This document shows, in pieces, positions 11,901 through 18,088 of a stretch of DNA of 27,205 nucleotides; the stretch's first letter is position 1; each line of letters begins with the position of its first letter. The position numbers and the translations under genes were made by a program. Location of the stretch: the NCBI GenBank assembly GCA_018713605.1, contig DVOM01000006.1, positions 1-27,205 of the forward strand, read 5' to 3'. Under the pieces are notes generated by a model that was not told the origin of the DNA, did not search any database, and saw only the letters and a program-made list of their open reading frames with translations. This DNA comes from Scatacola_A faecigallinarum (GTDB lineage: Bacteria > Pseudomonadota > Alphaproteobacteria > RF32 > CAG-239).

Positions 11901-12013
11901 TGTCTAATTTCCGGGCGCCGATGAGCGGAAAATCGGTAAGCGCGACCGGCAGCGACAGCGGTTATTTCAACCGCCTGAACGATCCGAATCTCAAATATAC
12001 CGAGCCGTGGTAA
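8948..12013 (+). CDS. PilV-like type IV prepilin / large tip adhesin
   Basis: The protein has 1021 residues from the ATG at 8948, which has AGGAG seven bases upstream; an ATG at 8933 lacks one. The N-terminus is a class III (prepilin) signal: basic leader, Gly-Ser cleavage site (ELG|SLMVE), Glu at mature position 5, then a hydrophobic helix. Residues of about 20-280 follow the order of landmarks I know from the shufflon PilV N-terminal domain: a helix with a YVSDNYNT motif, a GFLDSSG-like segment, a GGYAQ...GIWTIDN segment and then LYRIDMSGNP...LNQMEANLKL. The middle (about 280-750) is a long Gly/Asn/Thr-rich beta repeat region like an adhesin stalk. The C-terminal part (about 790-1021) has cysteines and Trp/Tyr-rich sequence, a plausible receptor-binding tip. 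No other pilus genes and no inversion sites are in the window. Confidence 0.85.
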   Translation: MWKSKFAKLNELGSLMVEAMAMLALISMVTPILYRKAAERTTELQDINAAGQMRSLIKAVDDYVSDNYNTIVAGNAVNNSVNNSVNYSDLVSGGKKTIDIKHFRDYLPYGFLDSSGNVQDTKTFSKDYKVVFKYTDAGGRKAVTAFVVAEPKEKGNFPMLRASRIASMVGTNGGYAQVSGGKVTVNGVQGIWTIDNMSSELGVTTTNGSIVTSSVQPITEAGGGGNNENYLYRIDMSGNPSTAKLNQMEANLKLGADSGTHHNISNINQLIISAQNQANFSDKSSGNDGALLIKGSGGATIGGNTVIGGALSALADKFKVNNSGLQYGTLFTVTDSNLKYGENGSVINASASDLNLLNGKITVNSSGTKINSKTNIAGDTVIGDLNASVNSTDGVANKLTVKGNADVTGIFTAGEIRTPKFKSLTLDAGAAAYTGPWNLHVEATKASFAQPDFNVATDKLKITSAESSMKNATITLNANDVAKAVLNSSGAEISSTNNVKMHGNNSVHLYTGTMSPSLTANEVSIQDTMFRANRGTIAINSIVNSFTVKNTDGSKLDQTDISGAVSRVRNMNFQVEEPGGAYVLKVEPQNANKSKVKVDGELIVYNDNAVGDSGEKLLQVSQASNNSGGNATAEITRGKVIVKDNGTTVKKVLTVDANETDKSTADRGSVYIRKGIVELESSYGTKLTDAQVQAQATSGNDKGYVRADRFVSNRGWTNPITGGVVSSFNRGTTYDAYQVNPAYTSVMHDIKLTSRGGARLSDILPDFINKGIYVVDNTYLETFGSWENSSGCPSKTSGNSCQTVSSSYVANNHTDWTSPWLGVVPAPMCPPGYAKVITITPAGFAMAQAGVPGTRQAGKKQDIVIINYPKNPNEDYSANPSEAPSPLYFQKSTWLRAKVYTHGSDNGFKGWSAIMGFMYPYTYYKKYMDDLGLGLSGNDAIAWNLFPVFRKQLEAYATVYCYFDRKGGLGTTFDSNLVDTTYDQLSNFRAPMSGKSVSATGSDSGYFNRLNDPNLKYTEPW

Positions 12014-12024
12014 GGCCGAATACG

Positions 12025-12053
12025 AAAAGCCCCTCCTTTGAGGGGCTTTTTTT
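12025..12053 (+). terminator. Rho-independent terminator after PilV-like gene
   Basis: The 11-bp arms AAAAGCCCCTC / GAGGGGCTTTT enclose a CTTT loop, and the T run continues for three more bases. The hairpin lies 12 nt after the stop codon. Confidence 0.95.
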
Positions 12054-12146
12054 GACGGGGTGGGAAAAGTAAATATTTTTTGATGTAAAAATTTTTTAAT
12101 TAAGTATTATGTTGATAATATGTCTATGAATTTGAGGAGATGGATA

Positions 12147-12884
12147 ATGAAATTTGCAGCACTGTTAATGATGGGCGTTTCGCTTGGACTGGCTTGTCCG
12201 GCAGTTGCTCAGACCGGCAGAGAGGGCGTGCAGTCATTCCAGCAGGGCGGCGATTCCTGGCGCCGTGCGGAGGAAGACAATCAGCCGCCGGTTATCAGTC
12301 AGAGCATGATTGACGCCGTCGGCAACAGCGGCATAGCCAACATTACCGACTCAGAAGCCGTCTTCTGTTATCAGGTTTCGTCAAAACCGGCCGGCTATAA
12401 AGGATATACAATTGACAACATGGCCGTTACCGGTTTTTGCGGCATTATTGAAAACGACCTGAAAAATATGATTATCAGACAGTTTTTTGCCACGCCCGAG
12501 AATATTTCTCAGGAAGTGGCGCAGTGCGTTATCAAGCCGCGGCTGATGCTGCGTTTTGTCCGCGGCGTGGATTATACGGACGTGCTGCTTTCTTCGCCCT
12601 GCCATTCTTTTTCGGTTTTTTACGGCGGCAAGGTAAAGTCTTATAATTTCAGTCCGGCAGCGGAAATTATTGACGTGATGGTAGATTCTTTCCGTCCGAA
12701 GACGGTTCCTTTCGTGTCGCCGGCCATGCTGAGACAGTTGCTGCCGATCGGCGTTGCGCAGACGCAGTCGCAGAAGGATATGGTTGCCAAGCAAAGCGGT
12801 CCGATACGCAACTGGGATACGCAGTCCGCGCCGGCAAAACCTGCGGCACCGAAGAAGAGCGGTTGGAATAACCTGAACCTTTAA
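12147..12884 (+). CDS. Secreted protein of unknown function
   Basis: The best start is the ATG at 12147, because GAGGAGA lies just upstream and the product then begins with a clean Sec signal peptide (MKFAALLMMGVSLGLACPAVA|Q). In-frame ATGs at 12120 and 12126 lack a ribosome site and would spoil the signal. The 245-residue product has four cysteines in its central domain (in FCYQV, GFCGII, AQCVIK and SPCHSF), a beta-strand-rich core to about residue 190, and a low-complexity C-terminus (KPAAPKKSGWNNLNL). I do not recognise the family. It lies between the pilin-adhesin pair and a candidate small RNA and may be an accessory of the same surface structure, but nothing in the sequence proves that. 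Confidence 0.8.
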   Translation: MKFAALLMMGVSLGLACPAVAQTGREGVQSFQQGGDSWRRAEEDNQPPVISQSMIDAVGNSGIANITDSEAVFCYQVSSKPAGYKGYTIDNMAVTGFCGIIENDLKNMIIRQFFATPENISQEVAQCVIKPRLMLRFVRGVDYTDVLLSSPCHSFSVFYGGKVKSYNFSPAAEIIDVMVDSFRPKTVPFVSPAMLRQLLPIGVAQTQSQKDMVAKQSGPIRNWDTQSAPAKPAAPKKSGWNNLNL

Positions 12885-12891
12885 AACTTTG

Positions 12892-12897
12892 TATAAT
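12892..12897 (+). promoter_or_regulatory. TATAAT -10 box for candidate small RNA
   Basis: A perfect TATAAT ends 7 bp before the first hairpin of the structured RNA at 12904. No good -35 is visible at 16-18 bp, so the promoter call is moderate. Confidence 0.45.
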
Positions 12898-12903
12898 GGT
12901 CAT

Positions 12904-13052
12904 CTGGTACAGAAATTGCAGGACAAAAGTGTCCTCACGTACTATTGTGTACCAATTCCGACTAAGTTGTTGTTTCGTAGCGCTGTCGCTTCTCACAACA
13001 ACAAGTCTCATTGCTTTTCCTTAAAGAAAGCACATTCGGGTGCTTTCTTTTG
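12904..13052 (+). ncRNA. Structured candidate small RNA with intrinsic terminator
   Basis: Three hairpins lie in a row between convergent genes. Hairpin 1 has outer arms TGGTACA / TGTACCA (12905-12911, 12948-12954) around an inner AGGACA-AAAG-TGTCCT stem (12920-12935). Hairpin 2 has nested arms GACT / AGTC, GTTGTTGT / ACAACAAC and AGCG-ctgt-CGCT (12960-13007). Hairpin 3 is AAAGAAAGCAC / GTGCTTTCTTT with a 6-nt loop (13023-13050) and a short T-rich tail, a probable terminator. A perfect TATAAT sits so that transcription would begin at the base of hairpin 1. No plausible protein is encoded here. I do not recognise it as a known RNA family (not SRP, RNase P or tmRNA). It could instead be an extended 3' UTR element. 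Confidence 0.55.
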
Positions 13053-13099
13053 CGGCAGTGGTGCTTTTGCCTTTATTGCTTACTGTTTGACGCACTCTT

Positions 13100-13117
13100 C
13101 GAGTTTTTTCAAACTCG
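13100..13117 (-). terminator. Hairpin downstream of pit
   Basis: CGAGTTT / AAACTCG arms enclose a loop that reads GAAA on the minus strand. It lies 25 nt past the pit stop codon. There is no T run after it, so it is a 3' end stabiliser or weak terminator. Confidence 0.4.
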
Positions 13118-13141
13118 TATAACGGGGCGAGTTATTTGCCG

Positions 13142-14203
13142 TCAGTTGGTTTCGGGCAGGTAAACGACCAGATTAAAGACGTTTTCGAGAAAGAAAAGTG
13201 AGATGAAGCAGAGCAGGGCAGCCATTATCGGCGTAAATATCCAGCCGAGGGCTATGTGCCCGAGAATGCTCCAGCTTATGCTGCGGCCGCCTTTGGCCAA
13301 ACCGATGCCGATGATGGCGCCGATAACGGCCTGCGAACTGGAAACCGGTACCAGCGGCAGCGCCGGCAGCCCGTTTGACAGCAGAAAGTTTTCCAGTTTT
13401 TCGGAAGCAAACATGTATAAAACCAGCGATTGTGAGACGACGACAATCCAGGCGACAATCGGAGACATGCGCATAAGCCCGTTGCCGATGGTTTTTATTA
13501 TTTTGTGCGAATAAGAGAAAATGCCGCTGCTGACGGCAATGCCGCCGATGAAGAAAAGAATCTGCTCGGGACTGAAGTCCAGGCTGCCGATTTTCAGATT
13601 TTGGAACGGAGCGGAATCGACAAATACGCCCATGACGTTGGCGATGTTGTTGGCGCCGAGAGCATAGGCGCCGAACGCGCCGGCAACAATCAGGCCGATG
13701 CGGGTATATAAATCCTGGCGGATGAGGTGGATTTTGGAATATTTTATCAACGAACGCACCAGAAAATAAATCAGCGTGGCGAGTATGCCGGCCAGAACCG
13801 GACAGATGACCCAGGTGCTGACGATTTTGGAAACAATGCTCAGGTCGGTCGGTCTGCCGCTGTAAAAGTTCCAGCCGATAATGGCGCCGACGATTGCCTG
13901 CGAGGTTGAAACCGGCAGGCCTCCCTTAATCATCCAATAGACGCTGACCGCGGCGGAAAGCGCAACCATAAAAGCGCCGGGCAGGGCGTTGACGTTGCCT
14001 AGTCTGGTCAGGGTTTCGGTCGTGCCGCCGCCGGAATAGACGGCGCCGAGAATCAGAAAAAATGAGGATATGACGGCAGCGGTGCGGAACCGGACCATCT
14101 TGGTGCCGACGGCGGTACCGAAGACGTTGGCCGCGTCGTTGGCGCCGAGAGACCAGCCCAGAAAGAGGCCGCTGCTCAGAAATATGAAATAGCTCAAATC
14201 CAT
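13142..14203 (-). CDS. pit: PiT-family inorganic phosphate transporter
   Basis: This 353-residue, highly hydrophobic membrane protein carries the two signature halves of PiT permeases. GANDAANVFGTAVG lies near residue 21 and GANNIANVMG near residue 183. Paired PVSTSQAIVGAIIG / PVSSSQAVIGAIIGIG elements appear in each half, as expected from internal duplication. PiT proteins import phosphate (often as metal-phosphate) by cation symport across the inner membrane. The ATG at 14203 shares its A with the TGA stop of the upstream DUF47 gene, so the two are translationally coupled. The DUF47-PiT pairing is common and supports phosphate rather than sulfate transport. At 353 residues it is the short form lacking a large central loop. 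Confidence 0.95.
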   Translation of the reverse strand: MDLSYFIFLSSGLFLGWSLGANDAANVFGTAVGTKMVRFRTAAVISSFFLILGAVYSGGGTTETLTRLGNVNALPGAFMVALSAAVSVYWMIKGGLPVSTSQAIVGAIIGWNFYSGRPTDLSIVSKIVSTWVICPVLAGILATLIYFLVRSLIKYSKIHLIRQDLYTRIGLIVAGAFGAYALGANNIANVMGVFVDSAPFQNLKIGSLDFSPEQILFFIGGIAVSSGIFSYSHKIIKTIGNGLMRMSPIVAWIVVVSQSLVLYMFASEKLENFLLSNGLPALPLVPVSSSQAVIGAIIGIGLAKGGRSISWSILGHIALGWIFTPIMAALLCFISLFFLENVFNLVVYLPETN

Positions 14204-14862
14204 CAGATATCTCTTTTAATGGTGAAAATCAGCAGTTCGTCGACACAGTCTTCGGCGATGTCGGCAATATCGGCGACTTCGGTAATCAGCGAATCCAGCT
14301 GCAGTTTGTTGGCCAGCGGCAGCTCGGAATCGAAAATGGCTTCCAGCATGCGTCCTGAAGTCAAATCGGATTCATGTTCGATGAAGTAAACTTTCTGCGA
14401 ATAGTCGCGGACGGTGCTGAAGTCGCGGAAAAAGGCACGGGAGGCAATGGCCATGTTTTCGGCGCAGTCGGAAACCTGTTCGCAGAGTTCGATGACCCGC
14501 GAATGGTATTCGGCAGGGATGTCCGGCTGCTCAATGTAGAATTTGTAGGTAACTTCATCAAATTTGTTGATGATTTTATCTAGATTTTCAACCAGATGCA
14601 GCACGTCGGCACGCAGGTCGGGAATCAGATTTTGGATATAAAGTTTGTTTTCGATGTCGCGGCGCAGGGCGTCGGCGTCATGTTCAATGGTTTTTATCTG
14701 TTTGCTCAGCTTGCGATAGTTCTCGCTGCGTTTCTCGTTCAGAAATACGCGGATGGCCTTTTTGAACGTCATGGCCGCGTCAATGATTTTATCATGAAAC
14801 AAGTCAATTTTGTTTTCAAGCGATTTGGTGCGTGCAAACAAAGATACCTTTATATGGAACAT
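14203..14862 (-). CDS. DUF47 (PhoU-like) protein coupled to PiT transporter
   Basis: This 219-residue, mostly helical protein resembles the DUF47/PhoU_div family (FHDKIIDAAMTFKKA; the IEHDADALRRDIENKLY motif; IADIAEDCVDEL near the end). The E-x-x-x-D bearing helices resemble the metal-cluster motifs of PhoU. DUF47 proteins are encoded with PiT transporters and are thought to regulate them. The ribosome site AAGGAAGCGG precedes the ATG at 14862, and the stop overlaps the pit start by one base. Family confidence is high; the regulatory mechanism is inferred from family knowledge. Confidence 0.92.
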   Translation of the reverse strand: MFHIKVSLFARTKSLENKIDLFHDKIIDAAMTFKKAIRVFLNEKRSENYRKLSKQIKTIEHDADALRRDIENKLYIQNLIPDLRADVLHLVENLDKIINKFDEVTYKFYIEQPDIPAEYHSRVIELCEQVSDCAENMAIASRAFFRDFSTVRDYSQKVYFIEHESDLTSGRMLEAIFDSELPLANKLQLDSLITEVADIADIAEDCVDELLIFTIKRDI

Positions 14863-14984
14863 ATCCGCTTCCTTAATTTAAATTTTTTAAAATATCATAC
14901 GTCTTAATTATGAAAAAAGCTTTAGCATTTTGAACGGAAAACGAAAATTATTATATAAATTTAGACTTGTAAATATATTTCAGA

Positions 14985-15012
14985 TTGGCTAAATTATTAG
15001 GTGTTTTATTAT
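14985..15012 (+). promoter_or_regulatory. Possible promoter of dsbA-like gene
   Basis: TTGGCT (14985-14990), a 16-bp spacer and TATTAT (15007-15012) lie upstream of the gene at 15035. An overlapping TATAAT (15012-15017) lacks a matched -35. The surrounding 14863-15034 region is AT-rich and holds no gene. Confidence 0.45.
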
Positions 15013-15034
15013 ATAATAATTTAAGGATACTAAA

Positions 15035-15757
15035 ATGAGTAAAATGAATTCACTTTACGTTTCGCTGCTGGCTTTGGTCGTAGCTCTGGTTGCTCTGGGT
15101 ATGTGCATCCACTGCTGCGCTCAGAAACAGTCGCTCAGCGTTGAAGAAACCCTGAACAATAATCCCGAGATTATCATCAATGCCATGCAGAACTATGAGC
15201 AGAAAATGAGAGAACAGGCTGCTGCCGAAGCTCAGAAGATGATTGAGGCCAACCTGCCGGCTTTGAACAATGATGCCAACACGCCGTTTATCGGTGCTGC
15301 CGATGCCAAGACGGTTCTGGTTGAGTTCTTTGACTTTTCCTGCCATTACTGCCACAAGGTTTATCCGGCGGTTAAGAAGATTGCCGAAGCCAATCCGGAT
15401 ATCAAAATCGTTTTCAAGCCGCTGACTTTCGTTGCGCCGATTTCCCAGTATGCAGCTAAAGCGGCTTTGGCTGCCAACGAACAGGGCAAGTTCTTTGATG
15501 CCTACAAAGCTATCTTTGAATTTGAAGGCAGACCGGATGAAGCCAAAGTTGACGAACTGGTTGCTTCGACCGGTGTCGACATGGAAAAACTGAAGGCTGA
15601 CATGAATTCTGCCAAAGTCAACAATGCTCTGAGCAGCATTAATGATTTGGCCGGCAAAATTCAGGTTAACGGTGTTCCGGCTCTGTTCCTGAACGGCAAA
15701 CAGCTTCAGACCATTGACGGTGCTGAAATCCAGAGACAGATTGACAGCGTTAAATAA
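15035..15757 (+). CDS. DsbA-family thiol:disulfide oxidoreductase
   Basis: The protein has 240 residues. An N-terminal membrane anchor or signal (about 6-24) is immediately followed by the cysteine-rich CIHCC. A helical region (about 33-75) rich in Glu/Ala then leads into a thioredoxin-fold domain. The active site is C103-H-Y-C106 (FDFSCHYCHK), and the cis-proline loop GVPA lies near residue 211, both as in DsbA/Com1-like proteins. It likely introduces or isomerises disulfides in the periplasm, which fits the several cysteine-rich exported proteins in this window. AAGGA lies upstream of the start. The extra cysteines next to the membrane segment are unusual; a lipoprotein signal is not convincing because the residue before the cysteine is Met. 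Confidence 0.92.
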   Translation: MSKMNSLYVSLLALVVALVALGMCIHCCAQKQSLSVEETLNNNPEIIINAMQNYEQKMREQAAAEAQKMIEANLPALNNDANTPFIGAADAKTVLVEFFDFSCHYCHKVYPAVKKIAEANPDIKIVFKPLTFVAPISQYAAKAALAANEQGKFFDAYKAIFEFEGRPDEAKVDELVASTGVDMEKLKADMNSAKVNNALSSINDLAGKIQVNGVPALFLNGKQLQTIDGAEIQRQIDSVK

Positions 15758-15776
15758 GCCGTTTCTGGTTAAAGTT

Positions 15777-15802
15777 GACAGCCCCTCTTCGGAGAGGCTG
15801 TC
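15777..15802 (+). terminator. Terminator of dsbA-like gene
   Basis: GACAGCCCCTC / GAGAGGCTGTC arms with one mismatch and a TTCG loop are followed by TTTG. It lies 20 nt after the stop. Confidence 0.8.
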
Positions 15803-15813
15803 TTTGTATTAGA

Positions 15814-15840
15814 AAAGCCATGCACTAAGCGCATGGCTTT
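15814..15840. terminator. Second hairpin between convergent genes
   Basis: Perfect 10-bp arms AAAGCCATGC / GCATGGCTTT enclose a 7-nt loop. A- and T-rich ends on both sides make it a plausible bidirectional terminator. Confidence 0.65.
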
Positions 15841-15854
15841 CCTGTCTCAAAAAA

Positions 15855-15874
15855 AAGCTCCCTGAAGGGAGCTT
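15855..15874 (-). terminator. Terminator of pfk
   Basis: AAGCTCCC / GGGAGCTT arms enclose a 4-nt loop. On the minus strand it runs into eight T. It lies 13 nt past the pfk stop. Confidence 0.92.
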
Positions 15875-15887
15875 AAAGTGTTTTTTG

Positions 15888-16973
15888 TCAGGCTTTTATT
15901 TCGCCGACATACATGCCGATTTTCTGTGCGGCTTTAACATAGTCGCCATGAACATCCAACAGAGTGGTACCTTTCTTGACGACTTCTTCCAAAGAATAAG
16001 CCTTTGCTTCGCCGTCTTCCCAGACAACCATTTTATTGGTTTCGCCTTTTTCCAGAAGTTCAACGGCCTTGGCTCCGAAAATGGCGGCTAACATACGGTC
16101 GAAAGCGGTCGGAATGCCGGAGCGCTGCAGGTGTCCCAATGTGGTAACGCGGGTTTGAAAATCGGGCAGGCGTTTGTTGAGTTCGGCGCTCAGGTACTGG
16201 CCGACGCCGCCGTAAACGTTTTCGCCGATAAGGTTTTTGGCGCCGGTAATATGTTCGCCGTTTTCGGTTTTGATGCCTTCGGATACGACCAGAACTGCAT
16301 GGCTGCGGCCGGAAGTTTTGATTTCCTTGAGCTTTTCGATAATCGAATCAATCTTGTAAGGAATTTCGGGAACCAGGCAGACGTCGGCGCCGCCGGCCAG
16401 AGCCGAGTGCATGGCCAGGTGTCCGGCATCGCGGCCCATAACTTCCAGAATCAGGGCACGGGAGTGGGAACGGGCAGTGGCGTCCAGGCTGTCGATGGCC
16501 GAGGTGCAAACCTGACAGGCGGAGTTGAAACCGACTGAAAATTCGGTAATCGGCGTGTCGTTGTCAATGGTTTTCGGGATGCCGACCATTTTAACGCCGG
16601 CATTTTTGCAGTAATTGCTGACAATGTTCATGCTGCCGTCGCCGCCGACAACGACAATTGCGTCCAAACCAAGAGTTTTGACGCCTTCGCCGAAACGTTT
16701 GGAAACTTCTTCCAGAGATTCCATTTTGACGCCTTTGTTCAGCGAACCCAGATAAGAGCCGCTGATTCTCGGCCACGGGGTATCGGAAAAGTTATGAACG
16801 GTCAAAATTTCGTAGGCGAGAGGCTTTTCGGTCAGGCCGTCCGTACCATTCTTGATACCGTAGACTTCCCAGCCGAGCCTGCTGGCAGAGTTAACCACGG
16901 CTCTGATGACGGCGTTCAATCCGGCGCAGTCGCCGCCGCTGGTTAAAATGCCGATTTTTTTGGTAGTGCTCAT
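15888..16973 (-). CDS. pfkA: 6-phosphofructokinase (G104/K124 type)
   Basis: This 361-residue protein of the PfkA superfamily phosphorylates fructose 6-phosphate in glycolysis. Motifs include GILTSGGDCAGLNAVIR at the N-terminus, GGDGS at residues 110-114, PKTIDND at 133-139 (catalytic Asp 137), MGRDAGHLA near 210 and a GHLQRSG motif near 310. The Gly after GGD (E. coli position 104) predicts ATP as donor. The Lys of PKTIDND (position 124) is the residue usual in PPi-dependent and actinobacterial ATP enzymes, so this is the mixed G/K class; ATP use is my inference. AGGAG lies seven bases before the ATG, and a strong terminator follows. Confidence 0.93.
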   Translation of the reverse strand: MSTTKKIGILTSGGDCAGLNAVIRAVVNSASRLGWEVYGIKNGTDGLTEKPLAYEILTVHNFSDTPWPRISGSYLGSLNKGVKMESLEEVSKRFGEGVKTLGLDAIVVVGGDGSMNIVSNYCKNAGVKMVGIPKTIDNDTPITEFSVGFNSACQVCTSAIDSLDATARSHSRALILEVMGRDAGHLAMHSALAGGADVCLVPEIPYKIDSIIEKLKEIKTSGRSHAVLVVSEGIKTENGEHITGAKNLIGENVYGGVGQYLSAELNKRLPDFQTRVTTLGHLQRSGIPTAFDRMLAAIFGAKAVELLEKGETNKMVVWEDGEAKAYSLEEVVKKGTTLLDVHGDYVKAAQKIGMYVGEIKA

Positions 16974-16999
16974 ATAAAAACTCCTAGTTTTCTTTATTG

Positions 17000-17028
17000 T
17001 TGCTTTTTTCTTAAATATACTGTATAAT
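17000..17028 (+). promoter_or_regulatory. Sigma70-like promoter of YdcH-family gene
   Basis: TTGCTT (17000-17005), a 17-bp spacer and TATAAT (17023-17028) predict a start near 17035 and a leader of about 70 nt before the gene at 17107. Confidence 0.7.
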
Positions 17029-17106
17029 CTAATACAAATTTTAGGAAATTATTTCCAGCAAAAAGTTTTTGTTTTCATCGTTTTTTTTTCAAGAAGGGAC
17101 TATTTA

Positions 17107-17319
17107 ATGTTAAATAACGACAATTTAGGCAAACTCCAGCACCAGCTTTGTGAACTGAGACTCGAGGAGCGCCGCGTTTGTTCGGATATCAGACATTTAG
17201 TTGCCAAAAATCAGACGATTGACTTTTTTCAGGCAAAACAGCTTAATACGCTTCGTTCTGGTCTGAAGACCAAAATTAAGAGCGTTGAGGCTAAGATTAT
17301 GCCGAATATCATCGCCTAA
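17107..17319 (+). CDS. YdcH/DUF465-family small protein
   Basis: The protein has 70 residues and is almost entirely helical. An N-terminal helix (LGKLQHQLCELRLEERRV), a short turn and a second basic helix (FFQAKQLNTLRSGLKTKIKSVEA) lead to the ending MPNIIA. This two-helix hairpin with a closing P-[DN]-I-I-A is typical of alphaproteobacterial DUF465/YdcH proteins, whose function is unknown. It has its own promoter and an AAGGGAC ribosome site. A second member lies at 19737-19919. There is no clear terminator before the bS21 promoter, so some read-through is possible. Confidence 0.82.
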   Translation: MLNNDNLGKLQHQLCELRLEERRVCSDIRHLVAKNQTIDFFQAKQLNTLRSGLKTKIKSVEAKIMPNIIA

Positions 17320-17383
17320 AGAATGTGTCTAATTATCTTCATTCTTAATAAAAACTGTTTTGAGGCTTCTTTATAAATTTATG

Positions 17384-17412
17384 TTGCATAATAAAAAAGC
17401 CTGTGGTACAAG
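17384..17412 (+). promoter_or_regulatory. Likely promoter of rpsU
   Basis: TTGCAT (17384-17389), a 17-bp spacer and TACAAG (17407-17412) lie 48 bp upstream of the bS21 start. Confidence 0.55.
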
Positions 17413-17459
17413 ACAATTCAATGTTTAACCTTAAGATAAGTTGAAAAGGGGTGATTTAA

Positions 17460-17666
17460 GTGGTTCAGGTTACTGTTATCGGTAATGACGTTGCTCAGTC
17501 TTTGAAGGTTCTGAAGAAGAAAATGCAGCGTGAAGGCATTTTCCGCGAGATGAAGTTAAGACGTCATCACGAAAAGAATTCTGAGAAGAAAGCCCGCCGT
17601 CAGGCAGAGGCTGTCAGACGTGCCCGTAAGCAGCTGCGGAAGCGCTTAGATACTGAAGGATTCTAA
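17460..17666 (+). CDS. rpsU: 30S ribosomal protein bS21
   Basis: This 68-residue, strongly basic protein matches bS21: the N-terminus VQVTVIGNDVAQSLKVLKKKMQREGIFREMKLRRHHEKNSEKKARR is the family core, followed by a basic tail. bS21 binds the 30S platform near the anti-Shine-Dalgarno helix and helps initiation. The start is GTG at 17460, with AAGGGG upstream; no ATG is available. It stands alone between its promoter and a strong terminator at 17687. Confidence 0.97.
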   Translation: MVQVTVIGNDVAQSLKVLKKKMQREGIFREMKLRRHHEKNSEKKARRQAEAVRRARKQLRKRLDTEGF

Positions 17667-17686
17667 GTTTTTAGAATTTTTAAATG

Positions 17687-17718
17687 AAAAACCGCCGGTT
17701 GTTGCCGGCGGTTTTTTT
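17687..17718. terminator. Strong terminator shared by rpsU and small membrane protein gene
   Basis: An ACCGCCGG / CCGGCGGT stem has a 6-nt loop, with A run before and T run after, so it serves both the plus-strand rpsU and the minus-strand gene ending at 17729. Confidence 0.95.
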
Positions 17719-17728
17719 ATTCTGGAGT

Positions 17729-18064
17729 TTAGTATTCTTTTCTGTCTTTTTCAAATACCGGCGTGTATTCTACTTTTCCCGATGGGTAGATGATTTTTCT
17801 GACTTTGTCATTATAGCTACAGAGATTCCATATATCATCTTTTTTGATGCAGGCACCGTCTGAAAGTTTCACAAAAGAGTAATTGTAGTCTACTATCTTT
17901 ATAATATACTCCTTAATAGCTTTTTCTGTAGGTTTTTCAGGAGTTTTTTTAGCTTTTTTGATTTTTTTTATTTCGACAGAAAGTTTTTTTACTCCAGAAA
18001 GGATTTCTTTTTTGTAGGCAATAAGCAAAATTGTGATTATTGCCGATAATGCTAATAATTCCAT
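17729..18064 (-). CDS. Small membrane protein of unknown function downstream of SPFH gene
   Basis: The protein has 111 residues from the ATG at 18064; a TTG two codons upstream is also possible. One N-terminal membrane helix (about 3-18) is followed by a very lysine-rich stretch (KKLSVEIKKIKKAKKTPEKPTEK), which would lie on the cytoplasmic face. A small C-terminal domain of about 65 residues has two cysteines (ACIKKDD, LCSYND). I do not recognise the family. It starts 24 nt after the SPFH-protein stop, so the two probably form an operon, and SPFH proteins commonly work with a small membrane partner. No good ribosome site is visible. Confidence 0.7.
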   Translation of the reverse strand: MELLALSAIITILLIAYKKEILSGVKKLSVEIKKIKKAKKTPEKPTEKAIKEYIIKIVDYNYSFVKLSDGACIKKDDIWNLCSYNDKVRKIIYPSGKVEYTPVFEKDRKEY

Positions 18065-18088
18065 ATGCAATTTGATTTAAATTAAACA

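Noticed and set aside
8948..12013. Shufflon-type inversion sites in the PilV-like gene
   Set aside because: I looked for short inverted recombination repeats and alternative C-termini around the 3' end and saw none; the gene ends at a normal terminator.
12889..13122. 77-codon frame in the intergenic region after the secreted protein
   Set aside because: It overlaps the nested hairpins of the structured RNA and has no ribosome site; the RNA explanation is better.
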